A stretch of DNA of 64,000 bases from an uncultured Oscillospiraceae bacterium (GTDB lineage: Bacteria; Bacillota; Clostridia; Oscillospirales; Oscillospiraceae), in assembly GCA_944385035.1 (NCBI GenBank), contig CALWVV010000002.1, positions 124,001 to 188,000 of the forward strand. The letters are read 5' to 3'. Below are positions 24,915-32,692 of the stretch, piece after piece. Position 1 is the first letter of the stretch, and each line of letters opens with the position of its first letter. Below the pieces are notes generated by a model that was given only the letters and a program-made list of their open reading frames with translations, searched no databases and was not told where the DNA came from. The position numbers were made by a program, and so were the translations under genes.

Positions 24915-25553
24915 TTACTTCATGGTGAAGGAAGTGATGGCGTAGCCGAACATATTGTCCCGGCTCTGGAGGGTGGCCTCAAACTCTCCCAGGTCGGAAC
25001 CGTCGGCCAGGTATACCAGGGCGCCGGAGAGCTTAACGGTGCTGCCGATGGTCTCACTCTGGCGGATCTCAAAGCGGGCCTGATCGTTGTTGCCGCAAAC
25101 CACCTGGTAGCTGTCAGAGGCGGCGTCGTAGGTCATACGGTCGCTGAGGTCCTGGGGCAGAGGGCCCAGATCGTCAAAGGACAGATCCAGAGCGGCGGTG
25201 TAGTCCCGTACGGTCTCAGACAGGAGAAGCAGGGTGTCGCTGTTTTGATACTCGGAACGGTTGTCCAACTGGCCGTAGAGGGAGAGCATGTTGTAGAGGC
25301 TTTCCCAGCTCAGGGCGGTGTTGTCCGGGTCAAAGGTGGTGAGATTGTGGTTCATCATGGCCAGCATTACAGCGTGAAGAGCGGGGGCCATGGACTGTTC
25401 CGCATCCACCTGGGCGGGGACATCGCCGGGGATGTAGTCTTGAACGGACTGGACAGATTCCATGGGGGACTCCTCATGGTCGGCCAGGGCCACAGTGCCC
25501 AGAGGGAGCACCAGTAGGGAAGCGATTAAAGCGGTCATCAGCAATTTTTTCAT
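24915..25553 (-). CDS. Secreted protein of unknown function
   Basis: A 212-residue protein with a clear signal peptide (MKKLLMTALIASLLVLPLGTVALA, cleavage expected after ALA near residue 24). The mature part is acidic, with 'SLYNMLSLYGQLDNRSEYQNSDTLLLLSETVRDYTAALDLSFDDL' and a predicted beta-rich end ('RFEIRQSETIGSTVKLSGALVYL'). No Cys lipobox, SLH or LPXTG anchor is seen, so it is likely released or loosely wall-associated. The start follows AAAGGAGG. I do not recognise the family. Confidence 0.85.
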   Translation of the reverse strand: MKKLLMTALIASLLVLPLGTVALADHEESPMESVQSVQDYIPGDVPAQVDAEQSMAPALHAVMLAMMNHNLTTFDPDNTALSWESLYNMLSLYGQLDNRSEYQNSDTLLLLSETVRDYTAALDLSFDDLGPLPQDLSDRMTYDAASDSYQVVCGNNDQARFEIRQSETIGSTVKLSGALVYLADGSDLGEFEATLQSRDNMFGYAITSFTMK

Positions 25554-25911
25554 GAGAAGACCTCCTTTCCTGTTTGTATCATTAGTATAGCAGAAAAAGT
25601 TGTTACCATCTTACCGAATCCATTACGACTTGGTGAAGAAAGAGTTACAATTCAGTAGCAAAGGGTTTCTGCCCATATCTTGTGCCGTCTGTGGAGTGTG
25701 CCACCGGATGTTGAACGGTGGCAGGGGCTGTCCACAGTGAAAGTATATGCGGCGCAGCGGAGGATATGACGGAGACTGGGGGATTTTTCCGGAAGGTTTG
25801 GATTGCTTTCGATTAGTTAGACGCAGTGGATAAAAAAGGTTCCCAGGGATGGGAAAATTTGTGGAAGCGGATGCCGCCTGGGAAGGGACAGCCCTGGCGG
25901 CAAAACCCCCG
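25554..25911. other. Intergenic region, no gene seen
   Basis: This 358-nt gap between the divergent secreted-protein gene and pcrA contains a possible minus-strand -10 (TATACT near 25590), one short hairpin (GCCACCG/CGGTGGC at 25700-25722) and otherwise no open frame with a ribosome site, no tRNA-like structure and no repeat that I can identify. Confidence 0.5.
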
Positions 25912-25940
25912 TTGACCGCTGGGAGGATTTTCGCTACAAT
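25912..25940 (+). promoter_or_regulatory. pcrA promoter
   Basis: TTGACC (25912-25917), 17-nt spacer, TACAAT (25935-25940), 41 nt before the start codon. Confidence 0.8.
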
Positions 25941-25980
25941 AAGGGGTACTGAAATGACAAAGATAAAGGATGTTTGACCT

Positions 25981-28524
25981 ATGCTTACAGAAGAGCAGCA
26001 GCTGCGCTTTGCCAGGGCCCGCCGGGGGGCCATTGCACGGGAGTTTTCCCGCCTTAACCCGGAGCAGCAGAGGGCCGTTTTGGCCACAGAGGGCCCCCTT
26101 CTCCTTTTGGCGGGGGCGGGCAGCGGCAAAACTACGGTGCTCATTCACCGGATTGCCAATTTAATGAAGTATGGCCGGGGGTCGGACAGTATGGAAGTCC
26201 CCAGCTTCGTTGGGGAGGAAGACCTGATCTTTCTGGAAGGCTATGCCCAGACGGGAGAAGGAGATAAGCTCCGCCAGGAGCGGCTGTGCCGCCTGGACCC
26301 CGCTGCCCCCTGGACCATTCTGGCCATCACCTTTACCAATAAGGCAGCCGGAGAGCTGAAGGACCGGCTCAGCAACATGCTGGGTCCTGCCGCCAATGAC
26401 GTCTGGGCCAGTACCTTCCATTCCGCCTGTGTGCGCATTCTCCGCCGGGACATTGAGAAGCTGGGGTTCTCCTCCTCCTTTACAATCTATGATACGGATG
26501 ACTCCCTGCGGGTGATCAAGGACTGCCTGAAGGATCTGAGCCTGGATGAAAAGCAGTTCCCACCACGGTCGGTGCTGGGGTACATCTCCCGAGCCAAGGA
26601 CCAGCTGCTCCTGGCCCAGGACTATCTGGTCCAGTGCGAGAAGGCGGGAGACTTCCGCCTTTCTAAAATCGCAAAGATCTATGTGGAGTATCAGCGGCGG
26701 CTGTGGGAGGCCAACGCCCTGGACTTTGACGATATCATCCTTCATACGGTACGTTTGTTGCAGGGATTTCCTGAGGTACGGGAATATTATCAGAAAAAGT
26801 TCCGCTATGTGCTCATTGATGAGTACCAGGATACCAACAATCTCCAGTACCTCCTGGCCTCCACTTTGGCGGGGGGATATGAAAACTTCTGTGTGGTGGG
26901 GGATGACGACCAGTCCATCTACCGCTTCCGGGGAGCCACGATTGAAAATATCCTCTCCTTTGAACAGCAGTACAAGGGGGCCCGCGTCATCCGTTTGGAG
27001 GAAAACTACCGTTCTACCGGCCACATCCTGGATGCGGCCAATGCCGTCATCCGCAACAATCAGGGCCGCAAGGGCAAAGAGCTGTGGACAAAGGCCGGGG
27101 CGGGGGAGAAGCTGAAGCTCTACTCCGCTATGAACGAGAGCGATGAGGGGCAGTATGTGGCCGCCCGGATTTTGGAGAACTTCTCCAAGGGACGGGCCTG
27201 GAAGGACCATGCCGTGCTCTACCGGATGAATGCCCAGTCCAACCAGTTGGAGCAGGCCTTTAAACGAAACGGCATCCCCTACCGGATCATTGGCGGCACC
27301 CGGTTCTTTGACCGGGCAGAAGTGAAGGACATGATCGCCTATCTGGCGGTACTCAATAACCCGGAAGACGATTTGCGCCTTACCCGAATCATCAACAATC
27401 CCCCCAGAGGGATTGGCAACACCACGGTGGAGCGGGCGGCCCAGATCGCCCGGCGGGAGGGAGCCTCTCTCTATGCGGTCATCGACAACGCAGGGATGTA
27501 TCCGGAGCTGGAGCGCGCGGGCAAGAAGCTTGGGGAATTTACCGCTCTCATCAAGGGACTGCATGAGCTGCTGGAGGAAAACAAGCTCTCCCTTTCCGAC
27601 TTCTATGAGGAACTGCTGATCCGCACGGGGTATGCCGTCATGCTGGAGAGCAAGAACACCGTGGAGGACCGCACCCGCCTGGAGAACGTGCGGGAGCTGC
27701 TCACCTCCATCAACGGCTATCTGGAGAACCGGGCTGATCCGGAGGAGAGCCTTTCAGATGCCCTCCACGGATTTTTGGATGAAATCGCCCTGTATACCGA
27801 TCTGGACAGCCACGACCCCAACCAGGACTGCGTGGTGATGATGACCATGCACGCGGCGAAAGGTCTGGAATTCCCGGTGGTCTTTGTTGTGGGGATGGAG
27901 GAGGGGATTTTCCCTGGTATCCGTGCCATCGGTGAGATGGAGGAGATGGAGGAGGAGCGAAGACTCTGCTATGTGGCCATGACACGGGCACGGCAGGAGC
28001 TCTATCTCACCTGTGCCCGGCAGCGTATGCTCTTCGGCCGCACCAGTGCCAACCGACCCTCCCGCTTTACCGACGAGATTCCTCCGGAGCACATGGAGCG
28101 CTCCGGCCGTTCCTACCTGAGTGGGGAGGACGGCAGCTGGGGCGGCGTGTCCAGCCGGACCTCCGGCTATGAGGGCTATGGGGACTTTGGCCGCCGTGAC
28201 TATGATGGGGGACGCAGCGCCTTTGATCAGCGTCCGGCTTCCTATGGGGGCTTTGAGCGTTCTGCCAGCCGAACTGCCTATGGAGCGGGCCGCACTGTGG
28301 CCTCCTCTTACGCTGCCCCCACTGGAAGAGGAAAGGCCCAGGGGAACGCAGCGGGTTTGAAGCTGATGAAGGGAGACCAAGTGCGCCACAAGGCCTTTGG
28401 AAATGGAATGGTCCTTTCGGTGCAGCCCACCGGGGGAGATACCTTGGTGGAGATCGCCTTTGACAACGTGGGTACAAAGCGGCTGATGCTCAAGTTTGCC
28501 GCTGCCCAGATGGAAAAAATTTAA
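25981..28524 (+). CDS. pcrA: UvrD/PcrA-type 3'-5' DNA helicase
   Basis: An 847-residue superfamily 1A helicase. It has Walker A 'LAGAGSGKTTVLIHRI', 'AITFTNKAAGELKDRL', the DExx box in 'VLIDEYQDTNNLQY', 'CVVGDDDQSIYRFRGA', 'LEENYRST' and 'MMTMHAAKGLEFPVVFVVGMEEGIFP', followed by 'LCYVAMTRARQELYLTCA'. Between the helicase core and the C-terminal tudor-like domain ('KGDQVRHKAFGNGMVLSV', which in relatives binds RNA polymerase) is a Gly/Tyr/Arg/Ser-rich linker (about 713-780). It acts in nucleotide excision repair and in clearing recombination or transcription intermediates. ATG 25981 follows AAAGGATG. Confidence 0.95.
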   Translation: MLTEEQQLRFARARRGAIAREFSRLNPEQQRAVLATEGPLLLLAGAGSGKTTVLIHRIANLMKYGRGSDSMEVPSFVGEEDLIFLEGYAQTGEGDKLRQERLCRLDPAAPWTILAITFTNKAAGELKDRLSNMLGPAANDVWASTFHSACVRILRRDIEKLGFSSSFTIYDTDDSLRVIKDCLKDLSLDEKQFPPRSVLGYISRAKDQLLLAQDYLVQCEKAGDFRLSKIAKIYVEYQRRLWEANALDFDDIILHTVRLLQGFPEVREYYQKKFRYVLIDEYQDTNNLQYLLASTLAGGYENFCVVGDDDQSIYRFRGATIENILSFEQQYKGARVIRLEENYRSTGHILDAANAVIRNNQGRKGKELWTKAGAGEKLKLYSAMNESDEGQYVAARILENFSKGRAWKDHAVLYRMNAQSNQLEQAFKRNGIPYRIIGGTRFFDRAEVKDMIAYLAVLNNPEDDLRLTRIINNPPRGIGNTTVERAAQIARREGASLYAVIDNAGMYPELERAGKKLGEFTALIKGLHELLEENKLSLSDFYEELLIRTGYAVMLESKNTVEDRTRLENVRELLTSINGYLENRADPEESLSDALHGFLDEIALYTDLDSHDPNQDCVVMMTMHAAKGLEFPVVFVVGMEEGIFPGIRAIGEMEEMEEERRLCYVAMTRARQELYLTCARQRMLFGRTSANRPSRFTDEIPPEHMERSGRSYLSGEDGSWGGVSSRTSGYEGYGDFGRRDYDGGRSAFDQRPASYGGFERSASRTAYGAGRTVASSYAAPTGRGKAQGNAAGLKLMKGDQVRHKAFGNGMVLSVQPTGGDTLVEIAFDNVGTKRLMLKFAAAQMEKI

Positions 28525-28532
28525 AAAATATG

Positions 28533-28564
28533 GAAGAAGCCGAAACCTTTGGGTCGGCTTCTTC
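28533..28564 (+). terminator. Hairpin after pcrA (weak terminator)
   Basis: GAAGAAGCCGA (28533-28543) pairs with TCGGCTTCTTC (28554-28564); the following GTCTATTATC is not a true T tract, so termination may be partial. The remaining 28565-28725 shows no gene. Confidence 0.55.
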
Positions 28565-28725
28565 GTCTATTATCATAGAGGTCTCTCTGCCATCCGGGAA
28601 GACACCGGTATTTCGCACAAATAAAAGGGAGGTTTTTTGTAGGGTTATTCAAAAGGAGCCCGGAACTTCAGAAATTGCAGGGGGATTATTAAGAGAATCT
28701 TAAACATTTTGTAACCGACCGGTGG

Positions 28726-28754
28726 TTGTTTCCCAAAGGGGGTTGACCTATAAT
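28726..28754 (+). promoter_or_regulatory. Promoter of the adaptor-ABC transporter operon
   Basis: TTGTTT (28726-28731), 17-nt spacer, TATAAT (28749-28754). A TTGACC at 28743-28748 followed by weaker -10 sequences is an alternative. Confidence 0.6.
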
Positions 28755-28840
28755 GAATTATGATAGACAATCCCTGTCAGTCCGGTCCTGTTCTCCCAAA
28801 TCGGGGAAGGGACGGACCATCAATTTAGGAGGAAATCAAA

Positions 28841-30505
28841 ATGCCAGAAGTGGAAGTGAAGGTACCTCAGCAGGAGACGAGCGCAGGCCAGCAGCCTCCC
28901 GTTCCAGAGAAAAAGCTCCCCGCCAAAAAGCGCAGTCCCAGAAAGACAAGAAATATGATCATCGCCCTGGTCGTGGTGGCGGCTTTGGCTGTGGGCGGTG
29001 TGTTTCTCTACCAGTTTTTGACGAAACAGCAGAAGGTGAACAGTGAGATTCAGAGCTCGCCGGTCTCCTTTGGTTCCATCCAGAGCAAGGTCACCGGCAG
29101 CGGAAACGCCATGGCAAAGGAGTCCGCCGCCATTACCCTTACCGCCGGCGGCATGGTAGAAGAAGTGTTTGTAACAGCGGGCGATGTGGTCACTGCCGGC
29201 CAGCCCCTCTATACCATCAGCAGTAAGGAAGCCCAGGATAAGCTGGATAACCTGAACTCGGAACTGAAGGACCTGTTGGAGCAGGCCAACAATCTTACCG
29301 TCCGGGCCCCCTTTGCCGGCAAGCTCCAGGATGTAAAGGAGTTCCAGCCGGACCAGCCCGTATCCACTGGCCAGGAAATTGCCACCCTGGTCAACGATAA
29401 GAAGCTGAAGCTCTCCCTTTACTTTAGCTACGCCTATGAACATGATATCTCCGTAGGCCAGTCCGTCCAGGTCTCCATCCCCGCGGTGATGCAGTCCTAT
29501 ACCGGCAAGGTGGAGGAGATCAATAAGGTGAGCTTTATCTCTCCGGAAGGAGCGGTCCACTTTGAGGTGGTTATCGTCTTTGACAATCCCGGCACCCTGA
29601 CCGCTGATATGGATGCCTCCGCCATGCTTACCGCCTCTGATGGCAGCGCCATCTATCCCTATCAGAACGGCAAGACGGAGTTCTATGAGATCCGCACCAT
29701 CACCGCCAAGGCTGAGGGCCCGGTGACCCAGATCGGCAATCTGCTGAACTATGCCAATGTCTCTGCCGGAGAGCCCCTTCTGTACCTGGGTTCCGACACC
29801 ATTGACGAGAAGATCCGCGCCAAGCAGGAGGAGGTCAATGAGGCCCAGAAGGAGTTTGACAACTTCAACGCCGTCTCCCCCATCGATGGTACCGTTACCT
29901 CCTGCACCCTGGTGCCCGGCACCGAGGTGAAGAGCGGTGACACCGTCATTACCATCTCCAACACCACAAACATGGTGGTGGAGATCAGCGTGGACGACCG
30001 GAATATCGCCTTTGTTCAGCCTGGGCTCATGGTGGAGCTTTCCGACTGGAACGGCAACGTGTTTATGGGCACTGTTTCCTCCATCAACATGGGTAAGGCT
30101 GAGAGCAGCAATGGCATGACCAGCTACCCCGTCACCCTTACCGTGGACAATGCAGACGGCTCTTTGCTTGCGGGCATGTGGCTGGACTATTCCTTTGTGG
30201 CCAGTCAGTCGGACGACTGTATGATGGTCCCCATGCAGAGTGTGAAGTACGTCAGCGACGCTGAGGGTGAAACTTACTCCGTGGTCTTTATCCACGTCGA
30301 TGAGAAACCGGAAAACGCCGTGAACCTGGAAATCCCCGAGCCCATGCCCGGCGAGCTGCCCCAGTATCCCTCCCCGGAGGACGGTTATTACCCCGTGAAG
30401 GTGGAGACTGGTCTTTCTGACAACTACAACGTAGAAATCAAGAGCGGCCTCAACGGAGACGAGGAGGTCTTTGTAAACTTCCTGGTCGAGCAGGCCTACG
30501 GCTAA
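28841..30505 (+). CDS. HlyD/MacA-like adaptor subunit with two lipoyl-hairpin modules
   Basis: A 554-residue membrane-anchored protein: a charged cytoplasmic N terminus (1-45), one membrane segment (MIIALVVVAALAVGGVFLYQFL), then extracytoplasmic domains. Two lipoyl/biotinyl-like modules with coiled segments are visible. The first runs 'GGMVEEVFVTAGDVVTAGQPLYTI...LEQANNLTVRAPFAGKLQDV'; the second runs 'NVSAGEPLLYLGSDTIDEKIRAKQEEV...FNAVSPIDGTVTSCTLVPGTEVKSGDTVITI'. MacA normally has one. It is followed at 14 nt by the ATPase and permease, so the three make an ABC exporter or surface-stress system. ATG 28841 follows AGGAGG. Confidence 0.9.
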   Translation: MPEVEVKVPQQETSAGQQPPVPEKKLPAKKRSPRKTRNMIIALVVVAALAVGGVFLYQFLTKQQKVNSEIQSSPVSFGSIQSKVTGSGNAMAKESAAITLTAGGMVEEVFVTAGDVVTAGQPLYTISSKEAQDKLDNLNSELKDLLEQANNLTVRAPFAGKLQDVKEFQPDQPVSTGQEIATLVNDKKLKLSLYFSYAYEHDISVGQSVQVSIPAVMQSYTGKVEEINKVSFISPEGAVHFEVVIVFDNPGTLTADMDASAMLTASDGSAIYPYQNGKTEFYEIRTITAKAEGPVTQIGNLLNYANVSAGEPLLYLGSDTIDEKIRAKQEEVNEAQKEFDNFNAVSPIDGTVTSCTLVPGTEVKSGDTVITISNTTNMVVEISVDDRNIAFVQPGLMVELSDWNGNVFMGTVSSINMGKAESSNGMTSYPVTLTVDNADGSLLAGMWLDYSFVASQSDDCMMVPMQSVKYVSDAEGETYSVVFIHVDEKPENAVNLEIPEPMPGELPQYPSPEDGYYPVKVETGLSDNYNVEIKSGLNGDEEVFVNFLVEQAYG

Positions 30506-30519
30506 GGCGGGGTGAGGCC

Positions 30520-31215
30520 ATGCTCATTGAGATCAAAGACATTTATAAAATCTATAACGAGGGCAAGGAGAGCGAGGTCCGGGCCCTGGACGGAGTGTCG
30601 CTGCACATCGACCGGGGCGAGTTTGTGGCCATTATTGGAGCCTCTGGTTCCGGTAAGTCCACACTGATGAATATTCTGGGCTGCCTGGATATCCCCACCT
30701 ATGGGGATTACATCCTGGACGGCACCGACATCACCGACCGGTCCGACCGGCAGTTGGCCCGGATCCGAAACAAGGAAATCGGCTTCATTTTCCAGGGCTA
30801 TAACCTGATCCCCGCCCTCACCGCCTATGAAAATGTGGAGCTGCCCCTCATCTATCAGGGAGTGCCTCTGTGGAAGCGGGAGGAGCTGGTGATGGAGGCT
30901 TTGGAAAAGGTGGCCATGGCCGACCGGTGGAAGCATAAGCCCGCGGAGATGTCCGGCGGCCAGCAGCAGCGTGTGGCCATTGCACGGGCCATCGCTACCC
31001 ACCCGCCCATCATCATGGCGGACGAACCCACCGGCGCGTTGGACTCCAAAACGGGCAAGCATGTGCTGGAGATCCTCCATACCCTCAACGAGGAGGGCAC
31101 CACCATTATTCTCATTACCCACGACAATGGCATCGCCGCCACCGCCCGCCGGGTGGTGCGCATCTCCGACGGACATATTGTGGCCGACGGAACCAGAGAG
31201 GAGGTGGGCCTGTGA
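30520..31215 (+). CDS. MacB-like ABC transporter ATP-binding protein
   Basis: A 231-residue ATPase with Walker A 'GASGSGKSTL', 'GFIFQGYNLIPALTAYENVELPL' (Q-loop), signature '[14 protein letters not shown]', Walker B 'IIMADEPTGALD' and an H-loop 'LITHD'. It belongs to the MacB/LolD/FtsE group that drives export or mechanotransmission. Its TGA overlaps the GTG start of the permease by 3 nt (sequence GTGA), so both are coupled. No helicase or fused domain. Confidence 0.95.
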   Translation: MLIEIKDIYKIYNEGKESEVRALDGVSLHIDRGEFVAIIGASGSGKSTLMNILGCLDIPTYGDYILDGTDITDRSDRQLARIRNKEIGFIFQGYNLIPALTAYENVELPLIYQGVPLWKREELVMEALEKVAMADRWKHKPAEMSGGQQQRVAIARAIATHPPIIMADEPTGALDSKTGKHVLEILHTLNEEGTTIILITHDNGIAATARRVVRISDGHIVADGTREEVGL

Positions 31216-32459
31216 AGTTGGGCCAGGCGGTCAAAATGGCCGCGAAATCCATCTTTTCCAACGTGGGCCGCTCGGCCCTGACCATGTTGGGCATTATCAT
31301 TGGCCTGGCGGCAGTGATCATTTTGGTATCCTATGCTCAGGGACAAAACGCTGCTATGAAGGCCTACTATGAGAGTATGGGTACCAATACCGTCCAGGTA
31401 AGTGCCAGTACATGGAACTCCTCCATCAATGTATCACAAGCCCTCTATGATTACTGTCTGGGACTGAGTGACCATGTGGTGGGCGTTACACCAAACGGGA
31501 GCGTGTGGAGTGACACCAAAATCTCTTATGAGTCCAAAACACTCACTGGTGAGGATTGGAACACCCGTATAAATATTTATATGGGCAACGACCAGTATGG
31601 GCTTTGCAACGACTTTAAAATTGCCCGTGGCCGGGAGCTGTCCTACCTGGATATTGAAAAGCTCAACCAGGTGTGCGTCCTAGGCTCCGAGGCTGCCCAG
31701 CAGATCTTTGCCTTCGCCGATCCCCTGGACAAGACCATCACCATCAACGGGATTCCGTTCCGGGTGGTAGGAATCTACCAGAGTAAGGCGCAGGGGAAGA
31801 ACCTGGGTACCAGTGAGAATAACCAGTGGATCCTGGACGAGATCAAACGTAAAGACCGTATGATCCTGATTCCTTCCACCATGACCCGGTACTTCAATCA
31901 AAATCGGCCCATTGAGGAATATGTGGTGAAGGTGAAGAGTTCGGATGACATCGCCACTGTGGTGACTAGTCTCAATGGTTATCTTAGCGGCCTAATCAGT
32001 GAGAATAACGGCTATTTCTCTGTTGGCTCTCCTGAGACCTGGCAGGCTCAAGAGAATGAGGCCGCTGCCCTGCAGCAGCGATTTTTGGGCGGTATCGCCG
32101 CCATCTCCCTGCTGGTAGGCGGCATCGGCATTATGAACATCATGCTGGTCACCGTTACCGAGCGCACCCGAGAGATCGGTATCCGAAAGGCCATCGGTGC
32201 GGAACGTAAGAGCATTATTGTGCAGTTCCTCATTGAAGCGGCTATGATCTGCGGCATCGGCGGATTGTTCGGCATTGGGGTAGGCTATGTGGGTACCCTC
32301 ATTGTGGGCAAATTGTCCTTTGGGATCATCCTTATCCCGAGTCCCGGTGTGACCGTGGGAGCCGCGGCCATTTCGGTGGCCTTGGGTATCATTTTCGGTA
32401 TGTACCCCGCCGTCAAGGCTTCCGGTCTACAGCCGGTGGTGGCCCTGCGGGCAGACTGA
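31212..32459 (+). CDS. MacB-like ABC transporter permease
   Basis: A 415-residue permease starting with GTG at 31212. It has the N-terminal membrane segment ('SALTMLGIIIGLAAVIILVSYAQG'), a large extracytoplasmic MacB_PCD-type domain (about 40-280), and three C-terminal membrane segments including 'ISLLVGGIGIMNIMLVTVTERTREIGIRKAIGA', the hallmark of FtsX/MacB permeases. With the adaptor and ATPase it forms a MacAB-like tripartite system without an outer membrane partner. The substrate is unknown; the adjacent SLH protein suggests a cell-surface role. Confidence 0.93.
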   Translation: MKLGQAVKMAAKSIFSNVGRSALTMLGIIIGLAAVIILVSYAQGQNAAMKAYYESMGTNTVQVSASTWNSSINVSQALYDYCLGLSDHVVGVTPNGSVWSDTKISYESKTLTGEDWNTRINIYMGNDQYGLCNDFKIARGRELSYLDIEKLNQVCVLGSEAAQQIFAFADPLDKTITINGIPFRVVGIYQSKAQGKNLGTSENNQWILDEIKRKDRMILIPSTMTRYFNQNRPIEEYVVKVKSSDDIATVVTSLNGYLSGLISENNGYFSVGSPETWQAQENEAAALQQRFLGGIAAISLLVGGIGIMNIMLVTVTERTREIGIRKAIGAERKSIIVQFLIEAAMICGIGGLFGIGVGYVGTLIVGKLSFGIILIPSPGVTVGAAAISVALGIIFGMYPAVKASGLQPVVALRAD

Positions 32460-32467
32460 GGAACTTC

Positions 32468-32640
32468 AAACCGGCGGACGAACCGCCGGTTTGAGAGGGA
32501 TGCACAAAAGCCTTCCCTCGATTTCGTTGAAATTGTCGGGAAGTCTTTTGCGAGAAGTGTTTTTTCGGTCGGCAGAGCCGCCGAAAAAACAGATTGCAAT
32601 TGATTTGCGCCTGCGGGCGCAAACTCCCTGCGGGAGGGCT
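32468..32640. repeat. Hairpin-packed intergenic region between MacB and SLH genes
   Basis: Five successive inverted repeats fill this gap: AAACCGGCGG/CCGCCGGTTT (32468-32492), AAAAGCCTTCCC/GGGAAGTCTTTT (32506-32549), GTTTTTTCGG...CCGAAAAAAC (32559-32590), TTTGCGCC/GGCGCAAA (32604-32623) and CTCCC/GGGAG (32624-32636). The third could end transcription in either direction. Its minus strand shares GGCGGCTCTGCCGACC with the element at 38867-38939, so it may be a diverged relative. Confidence 0.65.
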
Positions 32641-32692
32641 TTCGGGCCTCTGCGATGTTTGAAAAGACCGGAAGATATAAGGAGATAGAACA

